Below are positions 47,294-56,566 of a stretch of 64,000 bases of DNA, in pieces. The number at the start of each line of letters is the position of its first letter. The stretch's first letter is position 1. A program made the position numbers and the translations under genes. The DNA lies in the NCBI GenBank assembly GCA_963748095.1, contig CAVVIO010000070.1, forward strand, positions 1 through 64,000, in the 5' to 3' direction. Origin of the DNA: CAVVIO01 sp963748095 (GTDB taxonomy: Bacteria; Bacteroidota; Bacteroidia; Bacteroidales; UBA10428). The notes under the pieces are model-generated. The model was not told the DNA's origin and did no database searches. It worked only from the letters and a program-made list of their open reading frames with translations.

Positions 47294-50200
47294 TTATTTC
47301 AATCCGTTATTTTCAATGCGGAAGTAATCAAACGAAACATCAAACGGTGTATCCGGTTTGGTGGTATCCGGATTGAACCAGAAACTGTTTTTCTGACTTG
47401 TTGTAATTACACCATCACAGGCAATTAAACCTGCTTTAATGTCTTTTAACAATATATCAGCAGTTCCGAGTGTCTCAAAATTTTCACCGTCCAGTGAATA
47501 AGAGGCTGTGTAAATACTGCCTTGTTTCTTTAGTTTAAGTATTATCGCGTTGTTACCTGTAATTTCCTGTTTCAGGTCAAAGGTTGCCAATGATTTTGTA
47601 AAACCGTTTTCTTCGGTCATAAGTTCCAGCGTTCCCGGTTGTACTTCCTGTTCCGATGATCTTCTGAATCTTGTTCTTTTGGTAACAGCCCTGAACATCA
47701 GTTTCACAAAATTATTGTCATCCTGGTAAGCGAGAATTCCGGCATTTTCGGGTTGTGAAGGAACCCTTGAACAGGTTAGCTTTGTTTCAACGGTCCAGTC
47801 GGAATTAGCACTTTGCAAAAGAATATTCCTGGCGTTGTTACTTCCTTCTGAAACATCTCCCTTTTCACTGGTGATGGTAAGCGAACCCGGTTTTTTGGAA
47901 AGGCTGTAATTTGTCGGGTTTTCCCTTACCCATTCCCATTGTTTGCCAACGGCAGCGCTGTTGAATTCATCGCTACTCGATTTAACATCGAAGTTTACAT
48001 AATAAATATTCTTTTCAAGGGTGATGTTGTCGATTAAATTAATCACGGCCGTTCCGGGAATACCTTTTGCCTGTTCAATATCTACCGTGATATCGTTGCC
48101 AACTGCCGATGCTTTCACTACTGGAATTTTCGAAGTATTTTTCAAAAGAAAACTGTAAGCTTTAATCCCTGTGTTAAAACCTTTGATATCCTTCCCGTTA
48201 ACGGAAACAGCTTTGGGATTCAGGTCGGGCATTACTTTGAGCGGATAACTGTTTGACACAGTTGTGCCGTCTATGGTAACATTAGCAAATATCAATGCAG
48301 TTCCAACGCCGGTGGCAGTTACTTTTCCGTTTTCGTCAACACTGGCAACCGATGGGTTATTGCTTTTATAGGTAACTTTAGCTTTTTTGATATCATAAAA
48401 ACTATCGTCGGACATGGAAGCTGTAACACTTGTCTGAACCGTGTTGCCCGGCCTCAATACTACCTTGTCGCACTCGGCAACAACCGTTTTTAACACAGGT
48501 TTGTAGGTTCCGCTCATATTGGCTTCTACCTGTCCCCTGATATCCTTTGAAGAAGCACCGATCTCGAAAACATACCTGCCCGGATCGAATGTTATCCTGT
48601 TTTTTTCAGCATCCCAGAACCAAAGATCGTCGCAGTTAATATCGATGGACACTGTTTTTATTTGTCCTTTCGGAATGGTTACCCGTTTAAAACCTTTTAA
48701 TCTTTTAATCGGCCTTTCCAGCGATGCCGGACTGTCAGGAGTTTTAAGGTATACCTGTACTACTTCGTCCCCGTCAACTTCTCCTGTGTTTTTAACATCG
48801 GTACTAATAGTTATCTTATCGTTTGGTGTGATATTGCTTTTGCTGATAGTGAAATTACTAAACTCAAAAGTAGTGTATGACAGTCCATATCCGAATTCAT
48901 ACGAAACATCTTTGTCGAAATACCAGTAGGTTCTGCCGTTCTTGTCACCGCCTCCCCGTAATGAATAATCGCCGAAATCAGGAAGGTCATTTAACGATTT
49001 GTACCAGGTAACATTCAGTTTTCCTCCGGGATTTACATCGCCGAATAAGATCCTGGCCATAGCCGTGCCCTGTGCCTGGCCGTTGTATCCTGTCCAGATA
49101 ATTCCGGCAACATTCGGGATATTTTTGAATTGTTCAACTTCAACCATTCCCATGGTTTGCATCACAACAATGGTATTCGGATTAACTGCAGCAACCGCTT
49201 TAATCAGTTCATTCTGATTCCCCGGCAGGGTTATTGAGAACCTGTCGGATTCTTCTCTTCCTGTAGTCTGATCGGTACCTACAAAAACAACTGCAACATC
49301 TGCCGAGGCAGCCATGTCAAGCGTTTCTTTGTCGGTGGCAGGCACTTCCGCTTCGCGGTAAACAAGTACGATGGGTTGCGGGCCGGTAATCCCCAGTGTA
49401 TTGATTTTAACCGGAACAAATCTCGGCCTTGCAAAACCCGGGAATCCTCCGCTTTGCTGATTACCGGAAATTCTTTCAGAGGCAAGTACATTACCAGTAG
49501 CCGAACCAACTCTTACTTCCAGTATTCCTCCTTCTCCCGATACGGTCATGTTAAACCGTATGGAATCAACATCGGTAATATCAACATTGTTATACAGGGT
49601 CCAGTCGCCGTCTTTGATTGCTCTTACAGAAACCTGTCCGAACCTCGGTGCAGTAATTAAACCTTTTGCCGAAGCATCAAATTTTGTGGCATCGTATTCA
49701 TTCACAACTTCACCGCCGCGAATCGTTGAGAAGCCGATCATTGTAAAGAAATCGGTTTTTCTGTCTGTATTTCCACCAGCCCTTGAAACTACTTCGGTAT
49801 TGAGTTTATGCTCTTTAATATAATTTTCGATTCCTGCCAGTGGGGTAATTTTCAACGAAGGTTCAACTTCTCCCGAATAATCTCCTAATTCTACTTTTCC
49901 GGCCTGAGGTCCCAAAACAGCAATTTTTTTAATTTCTTTCAGATTGACCGGCAATGCTTTTTTACCGGTTTTGGCAACAACGGTATTCTTCAGCAGAACA
50001 GGTGTTTTGGTTGCAATTTCCTCTGCCAGGTCGTTATGGGAAGGGTCGTTTATAATAGCAGGCTTGATTCCTGCATACGGAACAATTTCCGGGGGATCGA
50101 ATTCACCCAGCCTCATTCTTATCGTAAAAATATTCACCAGCGCTTTATCGATTTCGCCCTGGGTAAGCAATCCTTTTTTAAGTGCACTAAGGGTGAAATT

Positions 50201-51145
50201 CTGATAAACTCCTCCGCAATCTGTGTCAACTCCCGAAATAATTCCCAGCGCTGCTGCCTCCTCCTCGGTTTTTACATAATGATGTCCTCTTACCATATCA
50301 CTTATTGCGCCGCAGTCACCCGTAACATAGCCGTTTAATCCGTACGTTTTTCTGGCAATAGTGTCTACAAGAAATTTACTGGCCGATACGGGGACGCCGT
50401 TTACGGCACTGTAAGCCGTCATTATAGCCGGAAGGTTATCTTCTTCTATAAGTGTTCTGTAGGGCAGAAGGTAATATTCCCGCATATCCCTGTTGTCCAT
50501 ATCGGCGCTCCCGGTATGGCGGTTATATTCCGTATTGTTTGCAAAGTAATGTTTCCCGCACGGAACAGCTTTAAGATAAACCGGATCGTCGCCCATCATT
50601 CCCTGGATAAAACCTTTCCCGATTTGTGAAACAAGAAAAGGGTCTTCCCCGAATGTTTCCGCGGTTCTTCCCCACCTTGGATCGCGGGCCGGTTCAACTA
50701 CAGGAGACCAGTAAGTAAGTGTAAAAATAAGATCGTGGTTAAAACCTCTTGCTTCATCGGAAATAACTGATGTTTCATGCTTTATCAGCTCAGGGTCCCA
50801 GGTAGCACCTACCGCAACACTGTTTGGAAAAGAGGTTGCTGTCATACCACTGTTATTGTTCCTTCCCAGAATTCCGTGCAAAGCTTCACCCCAGAAATCG
50901 TAAGGATTAATTCCCAGCCGTGGAATGGGAGGTAATGTATTTCCCAACTGGCTTTGTTTTTCTTCTGGTGTCATCCTGGAAACAAGGTCGGCTGCCCTTT
51001 CTTTAAAAGAATACGAAGTGTTCAGGTAAATTGGTTTTTTCGGAACATGTCCTTTAAATCCGGCTTTTGTATATGCTGAGAGTAAATAAACAGCAGCAAT
51101 TCCTGAAAATACAATCAGGAGTCTTTTAAGGTATTTATTATTCAT
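47294..51145 (-). CDS. large multidomain GH3 glycosidase (beta-xylosidase/beta-glucosidase type)
   Basis: 1283 residues, much larger than usual GH3 enzymes (700-900). One N-terminal hydrophobic segment (about 7-25), then the GH3 barrel (about 45-350) with KHYFANNTE (substrate site) and nucleophile Asp277 in GYVTGDCGAISDM. The GH3 C-terminal alpha/beta domain is interrupted near 490-610 by a CBM6-like sandwich, then a fibronectin-III-like domain near 770-860 (SLERPIKRLKGFKRV). It ends with a Big_2-type Ig domain (about 880-965), another Ig-like domain, and a concanavalin-like domain resembling the C-terminal domain of GH43 xylosidases. First gene of an operon with two CE1 esterases; a xylan-type target is inferred. 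Confidence 0.9.
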   Translation of the reverse strand: MNNKYLKRLLIVFSGIAAVYLLSAYTKAGFKGHVPKKPIYLNTSYSFKERAADLVSRMTPEEKQSQLGNTLPPIPRLGINPYDFWGEALHGILGRNNNSGMTATSFPNSVAVGATWDPELIKHETSVISDEARGFNHDLIFTLTYWSPVVEPARDPRWGRTAETFGEDPFLVSQIGKGFIQGMMGDDPVYLKAVPCGKHYFANNTEYNRHTGSADMDNRDMREYYLLPYRTLIEEDNLPAIMTAYSAVNGVPVSASKFLVDTIARKTYGLNGYVTGDCGAISDMVRGHHYVKTEEEAAALGIISGVDTDCGGVYQNFTLSALKKGLLTQGEIDKALVNIFTIRMRLGEFDPPEIVPYAGIKPAIINDPSHNDLAEEIATKTPVLLKNTVVAKTGKKALPVNLKEIKKIAVLGPQAGKVELGDYSGEVEPSLKITPLAGIENYIKEHKLNTEVVSRAGGNTDRKTDFFTMIGFSTIRGGEVVNEYDATKFDASAKGLITAPRFGQVSVRAIKDGDWTLYNNVDITDVDSIRFNMTVSGEGGILEVRVGSATGNVLASERISGNQQSGGFPGFARPRFVPVKINTLGITGPQPIVLVYREAEVPATDKETLDMAASADVAVVFVGTDQTTGREESDRFSITLPGNQNELIKAVAAVNPNTIVVMQTMGMVEVEQFKNIPNVAGIIWTGYNGQAQGTAMARILFGDVNPGGKLNVTWYKSLNDLPDFGDYSLRGGGDKNGRTYWYFDKDVSYEFGYGLSYTTFEFSNFTISKSNITPNDKITISTDVKNTGEVDGDEVVQVYLKTPDSPASLERPIKRLKGFKRVTIPKGQIKTVSIDINCDDLWFWDAEKNRITFDPGRYVFEIGASSKDIRGQVEANMSGTYKPVLKTVVAECDKVVLRPGNTVQTSVTASMSDDSFYDIKKAKVTYKSNNPSVASVDENGKVTATGVGTALIFANVTIDGTTVSNSYPLKVMPDLNPKAVSVNGKDIKGFNTGIKAYSFLLKNTSKIPVVKASAVGNDITVDIEQAKGIPGTAVINLIDNITLEKNIYYVNFDVKSSSDEFNSAAVGKQWEWVRENPTNYSLSKKPGSLTITSEKGDVSEGSNNARNILLQSANSDWTVETKLTCSRVPSQPENAGILAYQDDNNFVKLMFRAVTKRTRFRRSSEQEVQPGTLELMTEENGFTKSLATFDLKQEITGNNAIILKLKKQGSIYTASYSLDGENFETLGTADILLKDIKAGLIACDGVITTSQKNSFWFNPDTTKPDTPFDVSFDYFRIENNGLK

Positions 51146-51181
51146 CGTAAGTTTAGTTTATTTTAAAGAGGGTTAAAAAAT

Positions 51182-51204
51182 TAATAACCCGCCATTGGTT
51201 ATTA
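51182..51204. promoter_or_regulatory. 8-bp inverted repeat upstream of the GH3 operon
   Basis: TAATAACC (51182-51189) and GGTTATTA (51197-51204) form a perfect palindrome 37 nt upstream of the GH3 start. Position and symmetry suit an operator for a dimeric regulator or a leader hairpin. No regulator gene is near, so this is a suggestion only. Confidence 0.35.
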
Positions 51205-51353
51205 TCATAAAATATGAGTTTTAAATATAAATATTTCAGGCGTATTATGCGAAATATATGTTCAATCTTTTTTTATTAATTCTGTTTTGTAGGGAAAAGA
51301 GAATATTTGGCTGCTTACTTGCAGGGCGATCAGATGGTTTTATTAGTTGCCGA

Positions 51354-51446
51354 CATGCAACACCATTCCCCAGGTTGGAGAAAGCCGGTGCAGCCGTGCA
51401 ACATCCTTCCCCGGGTTGGGGAAAGCTCGTGCATTCGTGCAACACC
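51354..51446. repeat. 41-bp tandem repeat with palindromic core
   Basis: Units start at 51354, 51395 and 51436 (the last only its first ~11 nt). Shared words are TGCAACA, CTTCCCCGGGTTGGGGAAAG (ATTCCCCAGGTTGGAGAAAG in unit one) and GTGCA. In unit two TTCCCC pairs with GGGGAA over a short loop. Period exactly 41 nt. GC content is clearly above the flanks. Confidence 0.75.
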
Positions 51447-51686
51447 TTATTTCAGTTTTGAAAAAAGCTGAGCGAACTCGCTCCGCCAATCTCAGAATTG
51501 AAAAATGTTTGTACAGATAGATGTGCACAGCCTTTTTACAGATTTGAGGAAAGTTTGGTAAAGACGAGATTAATCACGTCTCCACAACAGACAGGGAAAA
51601 CAAAAAATAACACCGGAAAATATAATCCGCCGGTGGAAGCATTTTAGTTATTCATAAAAATAAATATGTTAATCCGTAAAGCAGGT

Positions 51687-51694
51687 TAACTTTG
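51687..51694 (+). promoter_or_regulatory. -7 box TAACTTTG
   Basis: TAACTTTG fits TAnnTTTG and sits in GGTTAACTTTGCAGG, a frequent promoter form in Bacteroidota. It would give a leader of about 110 nt for the lipoprotein gene at 51806. No clear -33 box. Confidence 0.35.
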
Positions 51695-51805
51695 CAGGTA
51701 GATGACATTCGTGTTTTCATTCTTTTGTAAATTAGGATGTCTCATATAATTTTTACACTGTTTATGTGTTTAAATGAGTATAAATTATTTGATTAAACAG
51801 TTCAC

Positions 51806-52723
51806 ATGAAAGCAATTTCCTATATAATTATCTTTACCCTGTTTTTTTTGATTTTTGGTGAGTGCAGTGAGAGTACAGCAGATGAGCCACAACCCGATAA
51901 TGGTACCATTGGATTGTACACGGGAAATTATACTTTTCGAAAATTACGGACTTTACCTCCGGTATTGGACGAAAGCTCCGGGCTTATATTGTTTGATAGT
52001 CTTGGCTGGTCATTTAACGATAGCGGAAATGAACCAATAATATATGGATTTGATCTTAAATCAGGTAATATTGTCCGGCAGGTAAGAGTTGAAAATGCAC
52101 TAAATACCGATTGGGAAGATATTACCCAGGACAATGATAATATTTATATCGGGAATTTTGGTAATAACAATGGCGACCGGAAAGATTTAAAAATATACAT
52201 TATCAGTAAAAATAGCATTACAGATACTAACATATTTGCAGTGACATGTGATTCGATAGAATTTAATTATTCGGATCAGGTAAACTTTGAACCAGCACAT
52301 TTTGATAATTCTTACGATTGTGAGGCTTTTGTAGCATTTAATGATTCATTGTACCTGTTTACAAAAGACTGGGTGAATGAAATTACTACCCTGTATACTT
52401 TACCTGCAAAACCGGGGAAGTTTGTAGCCAGACATGTTACAACCTTCAATACCGGGGGATTGGTTACCGGCGCCGATCTCGACGCTGCTGACAGCCTGCT
52501 GGTATTTTCAGGATATAGTAAGGAATTAATGCCGTTTTGTTATATTTTTTACAGTTTTACCGGTGATCACTTTTTTACCGGAGAACATCGGAAAATCAAC
52601 CTGAGTGATTTCTGGGGATCTCAAACCGAAGGAATAGCTATACAAAATAAAGATTCGATGTATTTTACTTCTGAAAGTTCTTTTGCATCACAACAATCAT
52701 TATTTCTGTTACAATTCAAATAA
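51806..52723 (+). CDS. lipoprotein with beta-propeller-like body
   Basis: 305 residues. Lipoprotein signal with lipobox FGEC (Cys about 20). The body starts with the recognisable LPPVLDESSGLI and SFNDSGNEPIIYGFDLKSGNIV, then NALNTDWEDITQDNDNIYIGNFGNNNGDRKDL. These are shared by a group of Bacteroidota exported proteins that probably fold as a beta-propeller, some with T9SS domains. No catalytic residues can be named. It is 60 nt upstream of the OmpA gene and may be co-transcribed. Confidence 0.72.
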   Translation: MKAISYIIIFTLFFLIFGECSESTADEPQPDNGTIGLYTGNYTFRKLRTLPPVLDESSGLILFDSLGWSFNDSGNEPIIYGFDLKSGNIVRQVRVENALNTDWEDITQDNDNIYIGNFGNNNGDRKDLKIYIISKNSITDTNIFAVTCDSIEFNYSDQVNFEPAHFDNSYDCEAFVAFNDSLYLFTKDWVNEITTLYTLPAKPGKFVARHVTTFNTGGLVTGADLDAADSLLVFSGYSKELMPFCYIFYSFTGDHFFTGEHRKINLSDFWGSQTEGIAIQNKDSMYFTSESSFASQQSLFLLQFK

Positions 52724-52783
52724 GTATATTGCAGTTATTATATTTAATATCCATTTCTAGCAAGGGATTTTAAACTTTAATAA

Positions 52784-54706
52784 ATGAGAAGAGTATTACT
52801 TTCAATCAGTGTCATTTTATTAGTGAATCAGTTTGTTTTTTCGCAGACTAATCTGAGCACCCGTTCGAAAAGGGCAATAAAAGCCTACCAGGAGGCAAAC
52901 CATGCATACAGCCTGATGAGTTACCAGCAAGCTATTTATTTATTGAAAGAAGCTATTCAGGACGATCCGGAATTTATAGAGGCTTACCTCATTCTGGCGG
53001 AGGTTTATATGGACAGTCACCAGGATAATCTTGCTATTGATGCTTATATGAAAGGATTGCCAATTAATCCCGAACGTTACACAACCGGATATATAAACCT
53101 TGCAAAATTACAATTCAGCGGGGGAGAATATGACGGCGCAAAAAAAAGCTATGAGCAATATCTTCAATTAAAAGATACTAAGGATAAATACATTAATCAG
53201 GCTCACGACGGCATTACCCGGTGTAATTTCGCAATTTGGCTGGTAAATCATCCGGTACCTTTTCATCCAGTAAACCTGGGTCACAATGTAAACACCAGGG
53301 CCGATGAGTACTGGCCGAGTCTTTCGGCCGATGAACAAACTCTTGTTATTACAAGGAAGGTACCCGGAGATCCCGCTTTTGGCGGAATACAGGAGGACTT
53401 TTTTATCAGCCAGGTTGTAGACAGTACCTGGGGCCAGATGAAGAATGCCGGGTATCCGCTTAATACGCAGGGAAACGAAGGGGCCCAGTCTATTTCTGCC
53501 AACGGCCGTTTGATGGTCTTCACAGCCTGTAACCGCAGTGATGGATATGGAAGATGCGACTTGTATTATTCCGAAAAATCGGGTAATAAATGGTCTCTTC
53601 CGAAGAACTTAGGAACTCCTGTTAATACAGCCAGTAAAGAAACCCAACCTTCTTTATCAGCCGATGGACGCGTACTGTATTTTGCAAGCGACCGACCGGG
53701 TGGGAAAGGAGATCTCGATTTGTGGGTAACCCGTAAAAAAGAGGATGGAAACTGGTCGGTACCGGAAAATCTGGGTGATACAATCAATACTCCCGGGGAG
53801 GAAATGGCGCCTTTTATCCACCAGGACAATCAGACCTTGTATTTTGCATCGAATTATCATTTGGGGTTGGGAGGTTTCGATATTTTTATTTCCCGGCGCG
53901 ATAGTGCAGGAAGATGGGGGAAACCTGAAAACCTGGGCTATCCCATTAATACCTGGCGCGATGAATTCGGACTGATCGTGAATGCCGAAGGAAATACAGC
54001 CTATTACGCATCCGATATGAATCCCGAAGACGGGAAAGATATTTATATGTTCCCATTACCTGAAAACCTGAGGCCTGAAGTGGTTTCCTATATGAAAGGG
54101 AAAGTGATGGATGCAGAAACACATGCATACCTGAAAGCGAAGATCGAATTAATCGATCTGGAATCGGGAAATATGATAAATGAGCTCACATCCGACGGAG
54201 TAAATGGAGAATTCCTGGTTTGCATTCCACCCGATAAAGATTATCTGTTAAATGTTTCCTGTGAAGGTTATCTGTTTTATTCCGAACATTTTGCATTAAA
54301 AGGAGTTCATGAAGAAACAAAACCTTACCTGAAAAATATTGAGTTGAAACCGATCAAGGTGGGGGAAAGCATTGTATTGAATAATATTTTCTTCGATACG
54401 GATTCCTATAAACTGAAAAAAGAATCGAAAATAGAACTGGATAAAGTGATCCGTTTCCTCACGGATAATCCTTCTGTAAAAATAAAAATCAGTGGTCATA
54501 CCGATAATATAGGTTCAAGCGAGTATAATTTACAACTCTCCAAAGAACGTGCAAAGGAAGTAGTGGATTATCTGATTGAAAATTCGATAGTTCCAGGCCG
54601 GCTGGAATATGTCGGATTCGGGTATTCAAAACCCGTTGCAGATAATGCTACTGAACAAGGAAGAGCGATGAACCGCCGTACGGAACTGGAAGTTATTGAA
54701 AAATAA
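52784..54706 (+). CDS. OmpA-family protein with TPR, PD40 and carboxypeptidase-regulatory domains
   Basis: 640 residues, exported (signal peptide 1-20 ending in FVFSQ). TPR-like repeats about 30-145, then five WD40-like PD40 repeats (about 175-430; WPSLSADEQTLVITR, PSLSADGRVLYFASDRPGG and others). A CarboxypepD-reg-like domain is at about 440-520 (KGKVMDAETHAYLKAKIELID), followed by a C-terminal OmpA domain (IKISGHTDNIGSSEYNLQLSKERAKEV) that would bind peptidoglycan. The same order is found in outer-membrane proteins of Bacteroidota, including relatives of the T9SS component PorE. Whether this one is part of type IX secretion cannot be told here. Confidence 0.9.
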   Translation: MRRVLLSISVILLVNQFVFSQTNLSTRSKRAIKAYQEANHAYSLMSYQQAIYLLKEAIQDDPEFIEAYLILAEVYMDSHQDNLAIDAYMKGLPINPERYTTGYINLAKLQFSGGEYDGAKKSYEQYLQLKDTKDKYINQAHDGITRCNFAIWLVNHPVPFHPVNLGHNVNTRADEYWPSLSADEQTLVITRKVPGDPAFGGIQEDFFISQVVDSTWGQMKNAGYPLNTQGNEGAQSISANGRLMVFTACNRSDGYGRCDLYYSEKSGNKWSLPKNLGTPVNTASKETQPSLSADGRVLYFASDRPGGKGDLDLWVTRKKEDGNWSVPENLGDTINTPGEEMAPFIHQDNQTLYFASNYHLGLGGFDIFISRRDSAGRWGKPENLGYPINTWRDEFGLIVNAEGNTAYYASDMNPEDGKDIYMFPLPENLRPEVVSYMKGKVMDAETHAYLKAKIELIDLESGNMINELTSDGVNGEFLVCIPPDKDYLLNVSCEGYLFYSEHFALKGVHEETKPYLKNIELKPIKVGESIVLNNIFFDTDSYKLKKESKIELDKVIRFLTDNPSVKIKISGHTDNIGSSEYNLQLSKERAKEVVDYLIENSIVPGRLEYVGFGYSKPVADNATEQGRAMNRRTELEVIEK

Positions 54707-54808
54707 AGCATTCTGATTATTTCGATTTGACTGCCCGGATTTACTGATCTTTGTTCTTGTTTCTTCCTGTGAAATTTGCCATATTTATTTGGAAAAAATT
54801 TATAGGAT

Positions 54809-55999
54809 ATGAAAAGAATAATATCGGTTTTAATAACCTTAATGATGTTGGGCGGATTATATACTTCTTTGTTGGCTCAACAAGAAGATGGTTACCAGTT
54901 TACAATGGTAAAAAAACTTCCCTGTACTTCTGTTAAGAACCAATACAAATCGGGTACCTGCTGGAGTTATAGTGGTCTTTCGTTCCTGGAATCGGAATTA
55001 TTACGTATGGGAAAGGGAGAATATGATTTATCGGAAATGTTTGTAGTGGACCGGGTTTATAATAAAAAAGCCGTGAAATATGTACGGATGCAAGGTACCA
55101 TTAATTTTGGTGCAGGTGGTGAGTTTAACGATGTTGTTAATGTGGTTGCGCATGACGGAATTGTACCCAATGAAATTTACAATCCAGGTACAATGGGCGA
55201 CAGTTTGCCGGTTCATGGTGAGATGGATGCAGTACTTAAGGCATATGTGGACCAAATAATTAAAAATCCGAATAAAAAACTTACTCCCGTGTGGCACGAA
55301 GGTTTCGATGGTATACTGGATGCCTACCTTGGCCCGGTACCTAAAACCTTTCAGTACAAAGGGCAGGAATACACTCCCAAAAGTTTTGCCAAATCCCTTG
55401 GCCTGAATCCCGATGATTATGTATTGATCACTTCGTTTACACATCATCCTTTCTATAAACCTTTTATTTTGGAAATACCTGATAACTGGTCATGGGGCGA
55501 AGTGTACAATGTTCCACTGAATGATCTTGTTGATATCGTAAATAGTTCAGTTAATAAAGGTTATACAGTAGCCTGGGCTGCCGATGTGAGTGAAAAGGGA
55601 TTTTCATTTAAAAATGGGATCGCCATTATACCCGATGCTGATGTGAAGGATATGAACAATGCAGAAAGAGAAAAATGGGAAAAATTAACGAAGAAAGAAA
55701 AAGATGAGGAATTGTACTCGTTTGACAAACCTGGCAAAGAAAAGGTGATAACCCAGGAAATGCGGCAAAAGGCTTTCGACGATTATGCTACCACCGATGA
55801 CCATGGTATGCACATTGTCGGAACGGCTAAAGATCAGAATGGCACACCCTATTTTTATGTAAAAAACTCCTGGGGAACAGATAACCCATATAACGGATTT
55901 CTTTATGTATCGGTACCTTATTTCGAATATAAAACCACCTCGATAATGGTGAATAAAAAAGCAGTACCGGAATCGATTGCCAAAAAACTTAACTGGTAA
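54809..55999 (+). CDS. C1-family cysteine peptidase (bleomycin hydrolase/PepC-like)
   Basis: 396 residues with a signal peptide (about 1-24, ending LLAQ), so unlike cytosolic PepC it is exported. Catalytic Cys in KSGTCWSYSGLSFLES, catalytic His in DDHGMHIVGTAKD and Asn in YFYVKNSWGTDNPYNG: the full C1B set. The C-terminus is ...SIAKKLNW, slightly longer than the usual PepC arm. Aminopeptidase-type function is inferred from the family. Confidence 0.92.
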   Translation: MKRIISVLITLMMLGGLYTSLLAQQEDGYQFTMVKKLPCTSVKNQYKSGTCWSYSGLSFLESELLRMGKGEYDLSEMFVVDRVYNKKAVKYVRMQGTINFGAGGEFNDVVNVVAHDGIVPNEIYNPGTMGDSLPVHGEMDAVLKAYVDQIIKNPNKKLTPVWHEGFDGILDAYLGPVPKTFQYKGQEYTPKSFAKSLGLNPDDYVLITSFTHHPFYKPFILEIPDNWSWGEVYNVPLNDLVDIVNSSVNKGYTVAWAADVSEKGFSFKNGIAIIPDADVKDMNNAEREKWEKLTKKEKDEELYSFDKPGKEKVITQEMRQKAFDDYATTDDHGMHIVGTAKDQNGTPYFYVKNSWGTDNPYNGFLYVSVPYFEYKTTSIMVNKKAVPESIAKKLNW

Positions 56000-56018
56000 A
56001 TAAAGCTGATAACAATTT

Positions 56019-56225
56019 ATGGAATGTAATAAAGACCGTAACAAGGACTTTTGCAACTGTACCTACTCTTGCAGCAGGGCAGGTATATGTTGCGATTGCC
56101 TTCATTATCACCGCAGAATGGGTGAACTTCCGGCATGTTATTTTCCTGTTGATGCGGAAAAAACATACGACAGGAGCATCGAAACTTTTATTTCCCTGTA
56201 CCAGAAGCGGGGCGCCTGGTGGTAA
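56019..56225 (+). CDS. small cysteine-rich DUF6485 protein
   Basis: 68 residues, 20 nt after the C1 peptidase gene. Seven cysteines and a histidine pair in an order typical of this family: MECNKDRNKDFCNCTY, SCSRAGICCDCLHYH, then GELPACYFP, and the ending SIETFISLYQKR. Probably binds zinc or an iron-sulfur cluster; no function is known. Too well conserved in pattern to be a chance frame. Confidence 0.78.
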   Translation: MECNKDRNKDFCNCTYSCSRAGICCDCLHYHRRMGELPACYFPVDAEKTYDRSIETFISLYQKRGAWW

Positions 56226-56566
56226 AATCATAAAGAATTTAACTGTTTTTTCAAAGCAAAAAACGGAATAGCCGGTATTCCTGCATTCTGATATTTGACT
56301 GATTGTAATTTAAACTTCCTGTTTTGACTGAAAAAAATATTGCAATCAATAAAATAATTCTGTGCTTTTTCCTGTATATAATTTTAGCATCCAACCCTGA
56401 CAGTACTGTGATAAAATATCCTTCTGTCTGTTTATAACTTTTCTGTAAAAACCAAACCACTATTTTTATTTTTAAAGATTAGACAAATATGTAACCTATT
56501 TACAAAGAATACAGTTTAATTAACATCCATACAACTAGTCGGGATATTATTGTGAGTTAAGAGATT
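56226..56566. other. intergenic, nothing recognised
   Basis: 341 nt, A/T-rich. No credible gene, repeat or strong hairpin. It presumably contains the promoter of the downstream GH3 gene, but no good TAnnTTTG box was found. Confidence 0.6.

Larger units (their letters stand above)
51146..51805. other. intergenic region between divergent genes
   Basis: 660 nt between the GH3 operon (-) and a lipoprotein gene (+). Contains the inverted repeat above, a 41-bp-period repeat (51354-51446) and a probable promoter at 51687. Frames overlapping the repeat are not credible genes: they follow the repeat and have no family pattern. The rest is A/T-rich with nothing recognisable. Confidence 0.65.

Noticed and set aside
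51245..51461. Short frames on both strands across the 41-bp repeat
   Set aside because: They translate the repeat itself (repeated FSNLG- or HATPFPRLEKAG-like text) and have no start context.
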